A DNA stretch of 64,000 nucleotides from NCBI RefSeq assembly GCF_900143685.1, contig NZ_LT671675.1, positions 471,111 to 535,110 of the forward strand, read 5' to 3'. The notes under the pieces are model-generated. The model was given only the letters and a program-made list of their open reading frames with translations. It was not told the DNA's origin and searched no databases. Both the position numbers and the translations under genes were made by a program. Source of the stretch: Parolsenella massiliensis (GTDB lineage: Bacteria > Actinomycetota > Coriobacteriia > Coriobacteriales > Atopobiaceae). This document shows, piece by piece, positions 34,995 to 43,628 of the stretch. Position 1 is the stretch's first letter. The number at the start of each line of letters is the position of its first letter.

Positions 34995-37900
34995 ATGGCC
35001 TTCGTACACCTTCACAACCACACCGACTACTCCATGCTCGACGGCGCCACGCGCGTCTCGGACATGGTCAAGCGCGCTGTAGACCTCAAGATGCCGGCCG
35101 TGGCCATCACGGACCACGGCTACATGTACGGCGTCCCAGACCTGGACCTGGAGTGCGCCAAGTACAACCACCAGCAGGCGGACTGGCAGCAGTGGTTCCA
35201 CGACAAGGAGAACTATGAGAAGGGCCGCGAGATCATCGAGCCGGATGCCGAGAAGGACCCGGTGGCCCACGCGCAGTGGGAGATAGACGTCGCCGCCCAT
35301 GACGCGGGCCAGGACCTCGACGAGGTGAAGCCCCGCTCGCTCGTGAAGCCCATCTTTGGCTGCGAGGCCTACTTCACGCCCGACGACTCGCTCTCGCGTG
35401 ACCACAAGCCCGAGCTCTACCACATGATCCTGCTCGCCAAGAACCAGACGGGCTACGTCAACCTCATGCAGATGATGAGCGACGCGGCCGTCCGCGGCTT
35501 CTACTACAAGCCCCGCACCACGCTCGAGATGCTGCGCACCCACTCCGAGGGCATCATCGCCACGGCGGCGTGCGTCTCGGGCATCGTGCCGCGCTCCATC
35601 CTGCGCGGTCAGCCGGATGAGGCGCTCAAGTGGGCGCGCACGTTCAAGGAGATCTTTGCCCCCGGTGACTTCTACATAGAGATCCAGGACCACGGTCTCA
35701 CGTTCGAGAACGGCATGACCGACCGCCAGCTCGATGAGCAGCTCGTGGAGCTGGCCCACTCGCTCGACCTCAAGGTCATCGCCACGAACGACTTCCACTA
35801 CCTCACGCGTGACGACGCCCCCACGCAGGACCTCATGATGTGCATCGGCATGAACGCCAAGGTCGATGACGAGAACCGCATGCGCATGGAGGGCAGCGAG
35901 TTCTACATGAAGACCGAGGAAGAGATGCGCGAGCTGTTCTCCTGGTGCCCCGAGGCATGTGACAACACGCTCGAGCTGGCCGAGAAGTGCAACGTCGAGC
36001 TGGACTGGGACCAGATCATCCTGCCGCGCTTCCCGCTGCTCGACCCGGGCGAGACCCACGAGAGCCAGTTCCGCCGCGAGTGCGAGAAGGGCCTGCGCCA
36101 GCATTACGGCGACGACTGGGCCACGCGCTCCATCAACGGCGTGAACATCAAGGAGCGCTTCGAGTACGAGTACAAGGTCATCTGCGACAAGGGATTCGCC
36201 GCCTACTTCCTCATCGTGGCCGAGTACGTGCAGTGGGCCAAGGACAACGGCATCGGCGTGGGGCCGGGCCGAGGTTCGGCCGCCGGCGCCATCGTGGCCT
36301 ACGCCATGAACATCACGGCGTTCGACCCGCTCGAGAACGGCCTGATGTTCGAGAGGTTCCTGTCCCCGCAGCGTACCGAGATGCCCGATATCGACATGGA
36401 CTTCGACGATGAGCGTCGCCTCGAGGTCGTGGAGCACGTGCGTCAGCTCTACGGCCCCGAGAAGGTCACGCACGTCATCACCTACTCCACCATCAAGGCC
36501 AAGCAGGCCGTCAACGACGCCGCGCGCGTGCTGGACTACCCCGTCTACGTGGGGCAGCGCCTCTCCAAGATGATCAGCGCCGCGCCCAACGCCACACTCA
36601 AGGCCACGATGAACAAGGTGGACGGCCGCGAGGACCAGTACTCGCAGGACTTCGTTGACGCCTACAACTCAGACCCGGACGCCCACCGCATCATCGACGC
36701 GGCGCTGTCGCTCGAGGGCCTCATCCGCGGCGAGGGCGTGCACGCCTGCGCCGTCCTCATCTGCCGTGACCCCGTCAACGAGCACTGCCCCACTAAGCTC
36801 GACACCAAGGGCGGCGTGGAGATCACCCAGTACGAGGGCCACACGGTCGCCGACATGGGCCTGCTCAAGATGGACTTCCTGGGCCTGCGCACCCTCACGG
36901 TCATCTCGAAGGCCAAGGCAAACATCAAGGCCAGCTACGGCATCGACATCGACGAGAGCAAGATCCCCTTCGACGACCCGGAGATCTTCAAGCTCATGGG
37001 ATCTGGCCACACGGCGGGCGTGTTCCAGGTGGAGTCCGCCGGCATGTCGGCCACGATCAAGAACATGAAGCCCACCGAGTACAAACACGTGGTGGCACTC
37101 ATCGCCCTGTACCGACCGGGCCCCCTGGGCGCGGGCATGGTCTCGTCCTACATCAACCGCATGAACGGCAAGGAGCCGGCCGTCTCCTATGACCCGCGCC
37201 TCGACGGCATCCTCGGCGAGACGTACGGCACCATGGTCTACCAGGAGCAGGTCATGAACATCTCGGTCGAGATGTGCGGCTTCTCCAAGGGCGAGTCGGA
37301 CTCGCGCATCCGCAAGCCCGTAGCCAAGAAGAAGATCAAGCTGCTCACGTCCACGGTGCTGCACTGGGAGGACGGCTCTGACGAGACGACCTACGACCAC
37401 TGGATGAACGGCGCCGTCAAGAACGACTACTCGCGCGAGACGGCCCAGAAGATCTGGGACGACGTCCTCGAGTTCGCCTCGTACGCGTTCAACAAGTCGC
37501 ACTCCGCCGGTTACGCCATCCTCGTCATGCAGACGGCCTGGCTCAAGGCCCACTACCCCAACGAGTACATGGCCGCCGTGCTCACGAGCTACACCGGCAA
37601 GACCGACAAGATCGTCCACTACGTCTCGGCCTGCCGTCAGGACGGCATCCAGGTGCTGCCGCCAGACATCAACGAGTCGGGCAAGGAGTTCACGGCCACG
37701 AAGGAGGGCGTGCGCTTCGGCCTGGCCGGCATCCGCGGCGTGGGCGAGGGCGTGGCAGACCTCATCATCGAGGAGCGCGAGCGCGGAGGGGCGTTCAAGA
37801 ACCTGCACGACCTCGTGGACCGCGTGGACACCGGCACGTGCAACCGCCGCGTCATCGAGGCCCTCATCAAGGGCGGCGCGTTCGACTCGACGGGCTACCC

Positions 37901-38795
37901 GCGCCGCCAGCTCATGGAGTTCGTGGACAAGAACAATCCCGCGAACATCATCGACGCCGCCACGAAGCGCCAGAAGGACCGCGCTGCCGGCCAGAGCTCG
38001 ATGTTCGACCTGTTCGGGGACGTCGAGGGATCGGGCTTCGAGAACGAGGCGCCCGAGCCGAGCCCCGTGGAGTGGGACCGTACGCTCAAGCTCGCCCAGG
38101 AGCGCGAGGTGCTGGGCCTCTATGTCTCGGACCACCCGCTGCGCCCCTACGAGTACGCGCTGTCCAAGGCCCGCGACTTCACGCTCGGCGAGGTGCTGAA
38201 CGGCTACGACAAGACGAGCGCCACCGGCGAGGTGCGCCACGTCGATGTGGGCGGCGAGAAGCCCGTCTGGGTGGCCGGCATGGTGAGCGGCCTGCAGAAG
38301 CGCACCACGAAGAACGGCGACGCCATGGCCATCGTCCAGCTCGAGGACATGGAGAACGAGCTCGACGTCGTCGTGTTCCCCAAGGCGTACAAGAAGAGCG
38401 CCGCCGTGCTCGCCGGCCAGACCGACGAGCAGACCGGCGAGCAGGTGGGAGACGTCTTCGTTCGCATCCTCGGCCGCATCGACCGCAGCGACCGCGGCGA
38501 CCAGTTCCTCGCCACGGCCATTGAGCCGCTCGAGCTGTCCGAGAAGACGAACAAGCCCAAGGTGCTCGAGGTCATGCTCGAGCCCAGTGCCCTGTCGCGC
38601 CTTCTGCTCGAGCAGCTGCAGAAGGTGTTCGGCCTGCACCCGGGCCTGGACCGCGTGGAGCTGTTCGTGGAGTCATCGAGCGGAGACCACCTGCGCATGG
38701 AGGTGCCCACGCGCGTCGACGCCAAGAACGTCATGCTCATGGCCCGCGTCCAGGACCTCATCGCCGGCAAGGGCGTCGCCCACGTCGTGTCGTAG
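34995..38795 (+). CDS. dnaE: DNA polymerase III alpha subunit
   Basis: The replicative polymerase catalytic subunit, 1266 residues. It starts with the PHP domain FVHLHNHTDYSMLDGA; the polymerase active-site acidic residues are in PDIDMDFDDERR, with GVGPGRGSAAGAIVAYA before it. SHSAGYAILVMQTAWLKAHYP, a tandem helix-hairpin-helix region and a C-terminal OB-fold (PVWVAGMVSGLQKR...) follow. An insertion of about 50 residues lies in the PHP domain after WQQWFHDKENYEKG. ATG 34995 gives the normal DnaE N-terminus and has GGGGGAG upstream; an in-frame start at 34935 is less likely. Confidence 0.95.
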   Translation: MAFVHLHNHTDYSMLDGATRVSDMVKRAVDLKMPAVAITDHGYMYGVPDLDLECAKYNHQQADWQQWFHDKENYEKGREIIEPDAEKDPVAHAQWEIDVAAHDAGQDLDEVKPRSLVKPIFGCEAYFTPDDSLSRDHKPELYHMILLAKNQTGYVNLMQMMSDAAVRGFYYKPRTTLEMLRTHSEGIIATAACVSGIVPRSILRGQPDEALKWARTFKEIFAPGDFYIEIQDHGLTFENGMTDRQLDEQLVELAHSLDLKVIATNDFHYLTRDDAPTQDLMMCIGMNAKVDDENRMRMEGSEFYMKTEEEMRELFSWCPEACDNTLELAEKCNVELDWDQIILPRFPLLDPGETHESQFRRECEKGLRQHYGDDWATRSINGVNIKERFEYEYKVICDKGFAAYFLIVAEYVQWAKDNGIGVGPGRGSAAGAIVAYAMNITAFDPLENGLMFERFLSPQRTEMPDIDMDFDDERRLEVVEHVRQLYGPEKVTHVITYSTIKAKQAVNDAARVLDYPVYVGQRLSKMISAAPNATLKATMNKVDGREDQYSQDFVDAYNSDPDAHRIIDAALSLEGLIRGEGVHACAVLICRDPVNEHCPTKLDTKGGVEITQYEGHTVADMGLLKMDFLGLRTLTVISKAKANIKASYGIDIDESKIPFDDPEIFKLMGSGHTAGVFQVESAGMSATIKNMKPTEYKHVVALIALYRPGPLGAGMVSSYINRMNGKEPAVSYDPRLDGILGETYGTMVYQEQVMNISVEMCGFSKGESDSRIRKPVAKKKIKLLTSTVLHWEDGSDETTYDHWMNGAVKNDYSRETAQKIWDDVLEFASYAFNKSHSAGYAILVMQTAWLKAHYPNEYMAAVLTSYTGKTDKIVHYVSACRQDGIQVLPPDINESGKEFTATKEGVRFGLAGIRGVGEGVADLIIEERERGGAFKNLHDLVDRVDTGTCNRRVIEALIKGGAFDSTGYPRRQLMEFVDKNNPANIIDAATKRQKDRAAGQSSMFDLFGDVEGSGFENEAPEPSPVEWDRTLKLAQEREVLGLYVSDHPLRPYEYALSKARDFTLGEVLNGYDKTSATGEVRHVDVGGEKPVWVAGMVSGLQKRTTKNGDAMAIVQLEDMENELDVVVFPKAYKKSAAVLAGQTDEQTGEQVGDVFVRILGRIDRSDRGDQFLATAIEPLELSEKTNKPKVLEVMLEPSALSRLLLEQLQKVFGLHPGLDRVELFVESSSGDHLRMEVPTRVDAKNVMLMARVQDLIAGKGVAHVVS

Positions 38796-38960
38796 GCCGC
38801 CCGCGGCCGGCGGTGCCGCCCGCGGCCGCATATCGCTCGTTCGCAGACGCCGTCCGGCAATTTGCCGGGCGGCGTTTCTCGTGCGTCGATCGTGGGAAGA
38901 CACTTGGTGAGGGCCACGCCGGAGGCGGCGTGGCAAGGCGTCTCGCAGAGAGGAGCGTCT

Positions 38961-39356
38961 ATGAGCGAGCTCAAGTTCTTCCGTTGCAAGAGGTGCGGCA
39001 AGGTCGTTCTCGAGATGGTGGAGACGGGCGTCACACCGGTGTGTTGCGGCGAGCCCATGGAGCTGCTCGTCGCCAACACCACCGACGGCGCGCACGAGAA
39101 ACACGTGCCCGCGCTCGAGGCGGCCAAGGACGGCAGGCGCGTCCACGTGCGCGTGGGCGAGGCGGCCCATCCCATGCTCGAGAACCACTACATCCAGTTC
39201 ATCACCATCGCGCGCGAGGACGGCACGGTCGAGACGAGGCATCTGAGCCCGGGCGACGCTCCCGAGGCCGAGTTCTGCCTACATGGCGGCGCCTCGGCGG
39301 ACGTCTACGAGTTCTGCAACCTCCACGGCCTGTGGAAGGCTCGCTACACGGCCTAG
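38961..39356 (+). CDS. dfx: Desulfoferrodoxin (class I superoxide reductase)
   Basis: Reduces superoxide to peroxide without making oxygen, typical of anaerobes. It has 131 residues. The N-terminal desulforedoxin iron site is complete: Cys9, Cys12, Cys28, Cys29 (FRCKRCGK, PVCCGEPM). The catalytic centre II ligands are also there: His48 (EKHVP), His70, His76 (HPMLENHYIQF), Cys119 and His122 (EFCNLHGLW). The usual Glu before Lys47-His48 is kept. ATG follows GAGAGGAG. A strong terminator follows. Confidence 0.96.
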   Translation: MSELKFFRCKRCGKVVLEMVETGVTPVCCGEPMELLVANTTDGAHEKHVPALEAAKDGRRVHVRVGEAAHPMLENHYIQFITIAREDGTVETRHLSPGDAPEAEFCLHGGASADVYEFCNLHGLWKARYTA

Positions 39357-39379
39357 CCGGGACGGGGCAAGAACGGCAA

Positions 39380-39418
39380 AAGGCGGACGGCTCCGATGGG
39401 GCCGTCCGCCTTCTCGTT
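39380..39418 (+). terminator. Terminator after desulfoferrodoxin
   Basis: AAGGCGGACGGC pairs with GCCGTCCGCCTT (12 bp), followed by CTCGTTTG. Confidence 0.85.
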
Positions 39419-39450
39419 TGGATGGGGCTGCGCAATGCGCCAGCCGGGCC

Positions 39451-39506
39451 GTGCGGCGTGCGGAGAGGGAAGGGAGGAAGGGTAAAAACCTCTCCGCACG
39501 CCGCGC
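39451..39506. other. 18-bp-stem hairpin with a purine-only loop
   Basis: GCGGCGTGCGGAGAGG (39453-39468) pairs perfectly with CCTCTCCGCACGCCGC (39489-39504), and two more pairs extend it outwards. The 20-base loop is purine-rich and contains GGGAGGAAGGG. There is no T-tract. It lies in the 318-base gap between desulfoferrodoxin and the nitroreductase; no gene is visible in that gap. Confidence 0.7.
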
Positions 39507-39674
39507 TTGAGAGAATGGTGGCCTCGCAACGTTGCATGCGTGTTTCGCGAGGTAGACGTTAACAAAGATGAAAAGTAACCCTTACGCGGGGCTTACGTCT
39601 GCGGTGACGGTTGACCTTGGCACCATGGTCACGCTACGGTCATGGCAGACAGTCTGCCGGATAGGGGAGTCACG

Positions 39675-40463
39675 ATGAACGAGGTCATATCCCAGCTTGT
39701 GGCGCGCACGTCGGTGCGTGCCTTCACCGACGAGCCCGTCTCGGCCGCCGACGAGCGCGCCATCCTCGAGGCCGCCTGCCAGGCGCCCACCGCCGGCAAC
39801 CAGCAGCTCTACAGCATCATCGTGGCGCGTGACCCCGCCCTCAAGAAGGCGCTTGCCCACACGTGTGACGACCAGCCCTTCATCGCCAGGGCGCCGCTCG
39901 TGCTCGTCTTCTGCATCGACGTGCGCCGTTGGTGGCGCGGCTTTGGCCTCGTAGGCGCCTCCCCGCGAGACCCCGGTGCGGGAGACGCGCTGCTTTCCCT
40001 CGAGGACGTCATGTGCGCGGCGCAAAACGCCGTCGTGGCCGCGCAGTCCCTGGGCATCGGCTCGTGCTACATCGGCGACATCCTCGAGCGTCGCGAGGAG
40101 CAGGCGAGGCTTCTGGGGTGCCCCCGCTACGTGGTGCCCGCCGCCATGCTCGTCATGGGCCACCCCACGCCCGCGCAGCTCGCCCGCAAGAAGCCGCGGC
40201 GCTTCGATCTGGATGGCGTCGTGTTCGAGAACCGCTACAACGACCCCTCAGACGACGAGCTGCGCGAGCTTCTCGCCCAGAAGGAGGGCCACACCTCGGA
40301 CCCCGACGACGGCTTCGACGTGTGGCTTTCTGCCTTCTGCCGGCGCAAGTGGAACTCGGGGTTCTCGCGCGAGATGAGCGCCTCGGTGGCGCGCACGCTT
40401 GCGGACTTCACCTTTGCGGCCGATGGCGTGGCCGTCGAGCCCGGGCAGGGCGATGCCGAGTGA
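39675..40463 (+). CDS. Nitroreductase family flavoprotein
   Basis: An FMN-dependent NAD(P)H oxidoreductase of 262 residues, NfsA/FRP-like. Family marks are ISQLVARTSVRAFTDEPV (FMN phosphate binding), ACQAPTAGNQQLYSIIV, and AAQSLGIGSCYIGDI. The physiological substrate is unknown; members reduce nitroaromatics, quinones or flavins. The C-terminal 60 residues are an extension with a Cys. ATG follows GGGGAG. Its TGA overlaps the GTG of queH (GTGA). Confidence 0.87.
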   Translation: MNEVISQLVARTSVRAFTDEPVSAADERAILEAACQAPTAGNQQLYSIIVARDPALKKALAHTCDDQPFIARAPLVLVFCIDVRRWWRGFGLVGASPRDPGAGDALLSLEDVMCAAQNAVVAAQSLGIGSCYIGDILERREEQARLLGCPRYVVPAAMLVMGHPTPAQLARKKPRRFDLDGVVFENRYNDPSDDELRELLAQKEGHTSDPDDGFDVWLSAFCRRKWNSGFSREMSASVARTLADFTFAADGVAVEPGQGDAE

Positions 40464-41110
40464 CGCCGCTTGCGCTGCACGCCTGCTGCGGGCCGTGCTC
40501 GCTCATGCCCGTGAAGAGCCTGCGCGAGGAGGGCTTTGAGCCCACCATCCTGTGGGACAACCCCAACATCCAGTCCGTGGCCGAGCACGACGTTCGCCTC
40601 GCCACGCTCCTTTCCTGGGCAGACGACGCGGGCGTTTCCGTCATCCGCTGCGAGGCCGGGAGCGGCTCGGCCGTCACCTCCACGCCCACGCTCGCCGAGC
40701 AGCGCGACGCCTGGGAGCGCGCGTGTGCCCCGCACGGCTTCGACAGGCTCGCCCGCTGCCGCGCCTGCTACGCGATCCGGCTCTCGGCCGCGTGCAAGGC
40801 GGCCTCCGAGCTGGGCTTCACGCACATCTCCACCACGCTTGCCGTCTCGCCCTACCAGCTGTTCGACGACTGCTCGGCCATTCTCGAGCGCACGGCGCGC
40901 GCGAGCGGCCTTGAGCCCGTCATCCGCGACTGGCGCCCGCTCTACCCGCAGACCGCCGTCGAGAGCCGCGAGCGCGGCATGTATCGCCAGAACTACTGTG
41001 GGTGCCGCTTCTCGGCCGCAGAGGCGGCCATCGAGCGCCACGAGCGCCGCGACGAGCGCAAGCGCGAGAAGGCCGCGCGGCGTGCCGCCAGGCTCGCGGG
41101 GGAGGCCTAG
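40460..41110 (+). CDS. queH: Epoxyqueuosine reductase QueH
   Basis: QueH (formerly DUF208) reduces epoxyqueuosine to queuosine in tRNA and replaces the cobalamin enzyme QueG. It has 216 residues. The cysteine clusters that hold its [4Fe-4S] cluster and second metal are present: HACCGPC at the N-terminus, ARCRACYAIRL in the middle and NYCGCRFS near the end. GTG 40460 overlaps the previous stop. queA and tgt lie further along the same strand, supporting a queuosine role. The sequence just downstream (41199-41217) is adapter, so the link to the next gene is unsafe. Confidence 0.9.
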   Translation: MTPLALHACCGPCSLMPVKSLREEGFEPTILWDNPNIQSVAEHDVRLATLLSWADDAGVSVIRCEAGSGSAVTSTPTLAEQRDAWERACAPHGFDRLARCRACYAIRLSAACKAASELGFTHISTTLAVSPYQLFDDCSAILERTARASGLEPVIRDWRPLYPQTAVESRERGMYRQNYCGCRFSAAEAAIERHERRDERKREKAARRAARLAGEA

Positions 41111-41198
41111 CCGCTCGCGGCCGGTGAGGTACCGCTTGCGCCCGGCCGTGTCCGCTTGCGCCACGCCATGGCCCGCCCGCCCGATTGCCCCTCGCGTA

Positions 41199-41217
41199 AG
41201 ATGTGTATAGGAGACAG
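41199..41217 (+). other. Nextera transposase mosaic-end sequence (artefact)
   Basis: AGATGTGTATAGGAGACAG differs by one base from the 19-bp Nextera/Tn5 mosaic end AGATGTGTATAAGAGACAG. Its presence inside the chromosome sequence marks a place where adapter was assembled, so the flanks may not be adjacent in the organism. Confidence 0.9.
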
Positions 41218-41303
41218 ACCCGGTGCCCGCCCGCCGCATAGGGTTGAAGGCCCTGGCGAACCGCGCGCACGCGCTCGGAGCCTGCGACATAGGAGGTCAC
41301 CCC

Positions 41304-42104
41304 ATGGGCCTTTTCACTGGTAAGACCGTCATCGTGACGGGTGGCGGCAAGGCGACGCTCAAGGACGGCTCGGCCGGCTCCATCGGCTACGGCATCGACA
41401 TCGCGTTTGCCAAGGAGGGCGCCAACCTCGTCATCACCGGCCGCAACGTGGCCAAGCTCGAGGCCGCCAAGGAGTCGCTCGAGGCCGAGTATGGCATCGA
41501 GGTCCTGCCCATCGCCGCCGACATCTCCGCCGGCCAGGACAACGAGGCCGTCGTCCAGAACGTCATCGACCAGGCCATCGAGAGGTTCGGCCGCATCGAC
41601 GCGCTCGTGAACAACGCCCAGGCCTCCGCCTCCGGCGTCACGATCGCCGACCACACGATGGACCAGTTCAACCTCGCCATCTACTCGGGCCTGTACGCCA
41701 CGTTCCTCTACATGCAGAAGGCCTACCCGCACCTCAAGGAGACGAAGGGCTCCGTGGTGAACTTCGCCTCTGGCGCGGGCCTGTTCGGCAACTACGGCCA
41801 GTGCTCCTACGCCGCCGCCAAGGAGGGCATCCGCGGCCTCACGCGCGTTGCCGCCAACGAGTGGGGCAAGGACGGCGTGAACGTCAACATCGTCTGCCCG
41901 CTTGCCTGGACGGCCCAGCTTGAGAACTTCGAGGCCGCCTACCCCGAGGCGTTTGCGGCCAACGTCCACATGCCGCCCGCCGGCCACTACGGCGACGTCG
42001 AGCGCGAGATCGGCCGCGTCGTGGTGCAGCTGTGCGGCCCGGACTTCAAGTACATGAACGGCGAGACCATCACCCTCGAGGGCGGCATGGGCCAGCGTCC
42101 GTAG
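41304..42104 (+). CDS. Short-chain dehydrogenase resembling 12alpha-hydroxysteroid dehydrogenase
   Basis: An SDR of 266 residues. The cofactor loop is TGGGKATLKDGSAGSIGYG, longer than usual; INALVNN-type NNAQASASG, FASGAGLFGNYGQCSYAAAK (with the Tyr-Lys pair) and the end LEGGMGQRP are distinctive. From memory these stretches match the clostridial bile-acid 12alpha-hydroxysteroid dehydrogenase very closely (NNAQASASG, SGLYATF, FASGAGLFGN, EGIRGL, TAQLENF, LEGGMGQRP). It would then interconvert 12-hydroxy and 12-oxo bile acids with NADP(H). Other SDR roles remain possible. ATG follows AGGAGG. The region upstream contains the adapter remnant. A terminator follows. Confidence 0.78.
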   Translation: MGLFTGKTVIVTGGGKATLKDGSAGSIGYGIDIAFAKEGANLVITGRNVAKLEAAKESLEAEYGIEVLPIAADISAGQDNEAVVQNVIDQAIERFGRIDALVNNAQASASGVTIADHTMDQFNLAIYSGLYATFLYMQKAYPHLKETKGSVVNFASGAGLFGNYGQCSYAAAKEGIRGLTRVAANEWGKDGVNVNIVCPLAWTAQLENFEAAYPEAFAANVHMPPAGHYGDVEREIGRVVVQLCGPDFKYMNGETITLEGGMGQRP

Positions 42105-42198
42105 CGACGACGCGCCGTCGTGGCACGGCGGACTCGCGGTTCGACCTTTTCGGCCGTTTCCGGGGCGGTTTCTCGTCCAAATAGTTCGAATCGATTGT

Positions 42199-42238
42199 GC
42201 GGGGTCGGAGGCGTCAGGCTTCCGACCCCGCCTCTTTT
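42199..42238 (+). terminator. Terminator after the HSDH-like SDR
   Basis: GCGGGGTCGGA pairs with TCCGACCCCGC (11 bp, 11-base loop), followed by CTCTTTTG. Confidence 0.88.
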
Positions 42239-42297
42239 GCGGCCATCGCGCGTGAGAACTACACTGGGGAGCGCTGAACACGCGAGAAGGAGCACCC

Positions 42298-43524
42298 ATG
42301 CGCACCGATGACTTTGACTACCCGCTGCCAGACGAGCTGATCGCCCAAGCCCCCGCCGAGCCCAGGGACTCGTGCCGCCTGCTCGTGCTGCACCGAGGCG
42401 GCGGCACCGGGGTGACGGGCGCGGCTGAGCCAATCGCCGACGGCGGCTCGGTGGAGCATCGCCACTTCTTTGACATCGCCGACTACCTCGAGCCGGGCGA
42501 CCTTCTCGTGGCGAACAAGACGCGTGTCATGCCCGCGCGCCTCGTGGGCCACAAGGCCAAGACGGGCGGCGTGGCCGAGACGCTTCTGCTCAAGCGTCGC
42601 GAGGACCTCGACGCCATGGGACACGTCTGGGAGTGCCTCGTGAACCCCGGCAAGCGCCTGAAGCCCGGCGCCGTCATCGAGTACCGCGTGGGCGGCCTGC
42701 ACGCGCCCGAGAGCTCGCCGGTGGTGCTCACGGGCGAGGTTGTTGACTTCGTGGAGGACTCCAAGGGCGGGCGCCTCGTGCGCTTCGAGCCGCAGGGCGA
42801 CGACCCCGCCACGGGCGAGACCCGCACGCTCGACGCTGCCATCCACGCCGCGGGCCACGTGCCCCTGCCGCCCTACATCACGCAGTATGAGGGCGACCCC
42901 GAGAAGTACCAGACCGTCTACGCCATGCACGAGGAGCACTCCGCGGCCGCTCCCACGGCGGGCCTTCACTTCACGCCCGAGCTCATCGAGAGCCTGAAGG
43001 CCAAGGGAATCGGCTGGGCCACGGTGGAGCTCGAGGTGGGCATCGACACGTTCCGCCTCGTGGAGGAGGACGACCCCACCCAGCACGTGATGCACACGGA
43101 GCGCTTCCACGTGACGCAAGACGTCGTCGACGCCGTGCACGCCACGAAGGCGGCCGGACACCGCGTGATCGCCGTGGGCACCACGGCCGTGCGCTCGCTC
43201 GAGAGCGCGTTTGACGCCGAGGCGCCGGCGGCCGAGCCGCCCATGGTGGCACGTGGCTTCGCGGGCCGAGAGGACTCCGCCGACACGCTGGGCCGCGGCG
43301 ACATCATGGTGCGCGAGAACGCCACCACGCAGCTCTACCTCATGCCGGGCAGCACCTATCACGTGGTGGACGCGCTCATCACGAACTTCCACGTGCCGCG
43401 CTCCACGCTCATGATGCTCGTGAGCGCGCTGGCCACGCACGACCAGATCATGGACGCCTACGCCGCCGCCATGCGCGAGCGCTACCGCTTCCTGAGCTTC
43501 GGCGACGCCATGCTCATCGAGTAG
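42298..43524 (+). CDS. queA: S-adenosylmethionine:tRNA ribosyltransferase-isomerase
   Basis: Transfers and rearranges the ribosyl part of SAM onto preQ1 in tRNA, giving epoxyqueuosine, the substrate of QueH. The N-terminus FDYPLPDELIAQAPAEPRDSCRLLVL, KTRVMPARLVGHK, AAPTAGLHFTPELIESLKAKG, ELEVGIDTFRLVEEDD and NFHVPRSTLMMLVSA are typical. At 408 residues it is about 50 longer than most QueA, with extra residues after VLHRGGG and after residue 300. ATG follows AAGGAG. A GTGCCA-type hairpin repeat begins on the stop codon. Confidence 0.95.
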   Translation: MRTDDFDYPLPDELIAQAPAEPRDSCRLLVLHRGGGTGVTGAAEPIADGGSVEHRHFFDIADYLEPGDLLVANKTRVMPARLVGHKAKTGGVAETLLLKRREDLDAMGHVWECLVNPGKRLKPGAVIEYRVGGLHAPESSPVVLTGEVVDFVEDSKGGRLVRFEPQGDDPATGETRTLDAAIHAAGHVPLPPYITQYEGDPEKYQTVYAMHEEHSAAAPTAGLHFTPELIESLKAKGIGWATVELEVGIDTFRLVEEDDPTQHVMHTERFHVTQDVVDAVHATKAAGHRVIAVGTTAVRSLESAFDAEAPAAEPPMVARGFAGREDSADTLGRGDIMVRENATTQLYLMPGSTYHVVDALITNFHVPRSTLMMLVSALATHDQIMDAYAAAMRERYRFLSFGDAMLIE

Positions 43525-43552
43525 TGCCATCGGGGACGGGTTCCGCTGGCAC
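43524..43552 (+). repeat. GTGACA-type hairpin repeat at the queA stop codon
   Basis: GTGCCA ... TGGCAC flank CGGGGACGGGTTCC. It begins on the last base of the queA stop, as the copies after tatD and the nicotinate phosphoribosyltransferase gene do. Confidence 0.7.
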
Positions 43553-43558
43553 GTCTTC

Positions 43559-43628
43559 GCAAACTCCGCCTCTGGGGAGGATTTCTCGGCATATTCGCGC
43601 GAGAAACGTCCCCGGCGGCGGAGTTTGC
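43559..43628. repeat. 70-base near-perfect palindrome
   Basis: GCAAACTCCGCC and GGCGGAGTTTGC form the outer arms; inside, TTTCTCG pairs with CGAGAAA and GGGGA with TCCCC. The tip is GCATATTCG. It lacks a T-tract. It could be a mobile palindromic repeat or a stable RNA hairpin. Confidence 0.75.

Noticed and set aside
41199-41217. A natural Tn5-like transposon end
   Set aside because: No transposase or second end is nearby, and the 19-mer is nearly identical to the synthetic Nextera mosaic end; a second, longer Nextera adapter trace at 28845 supports contamination.
31372-42104. A bile-acid operon joining the BASS symporter and HSDH-like SDR
   Set aside because: The genes are 9 kb apart with many unrelated genes, terminators and an assembly doubt between them, so no operon claim is justified.
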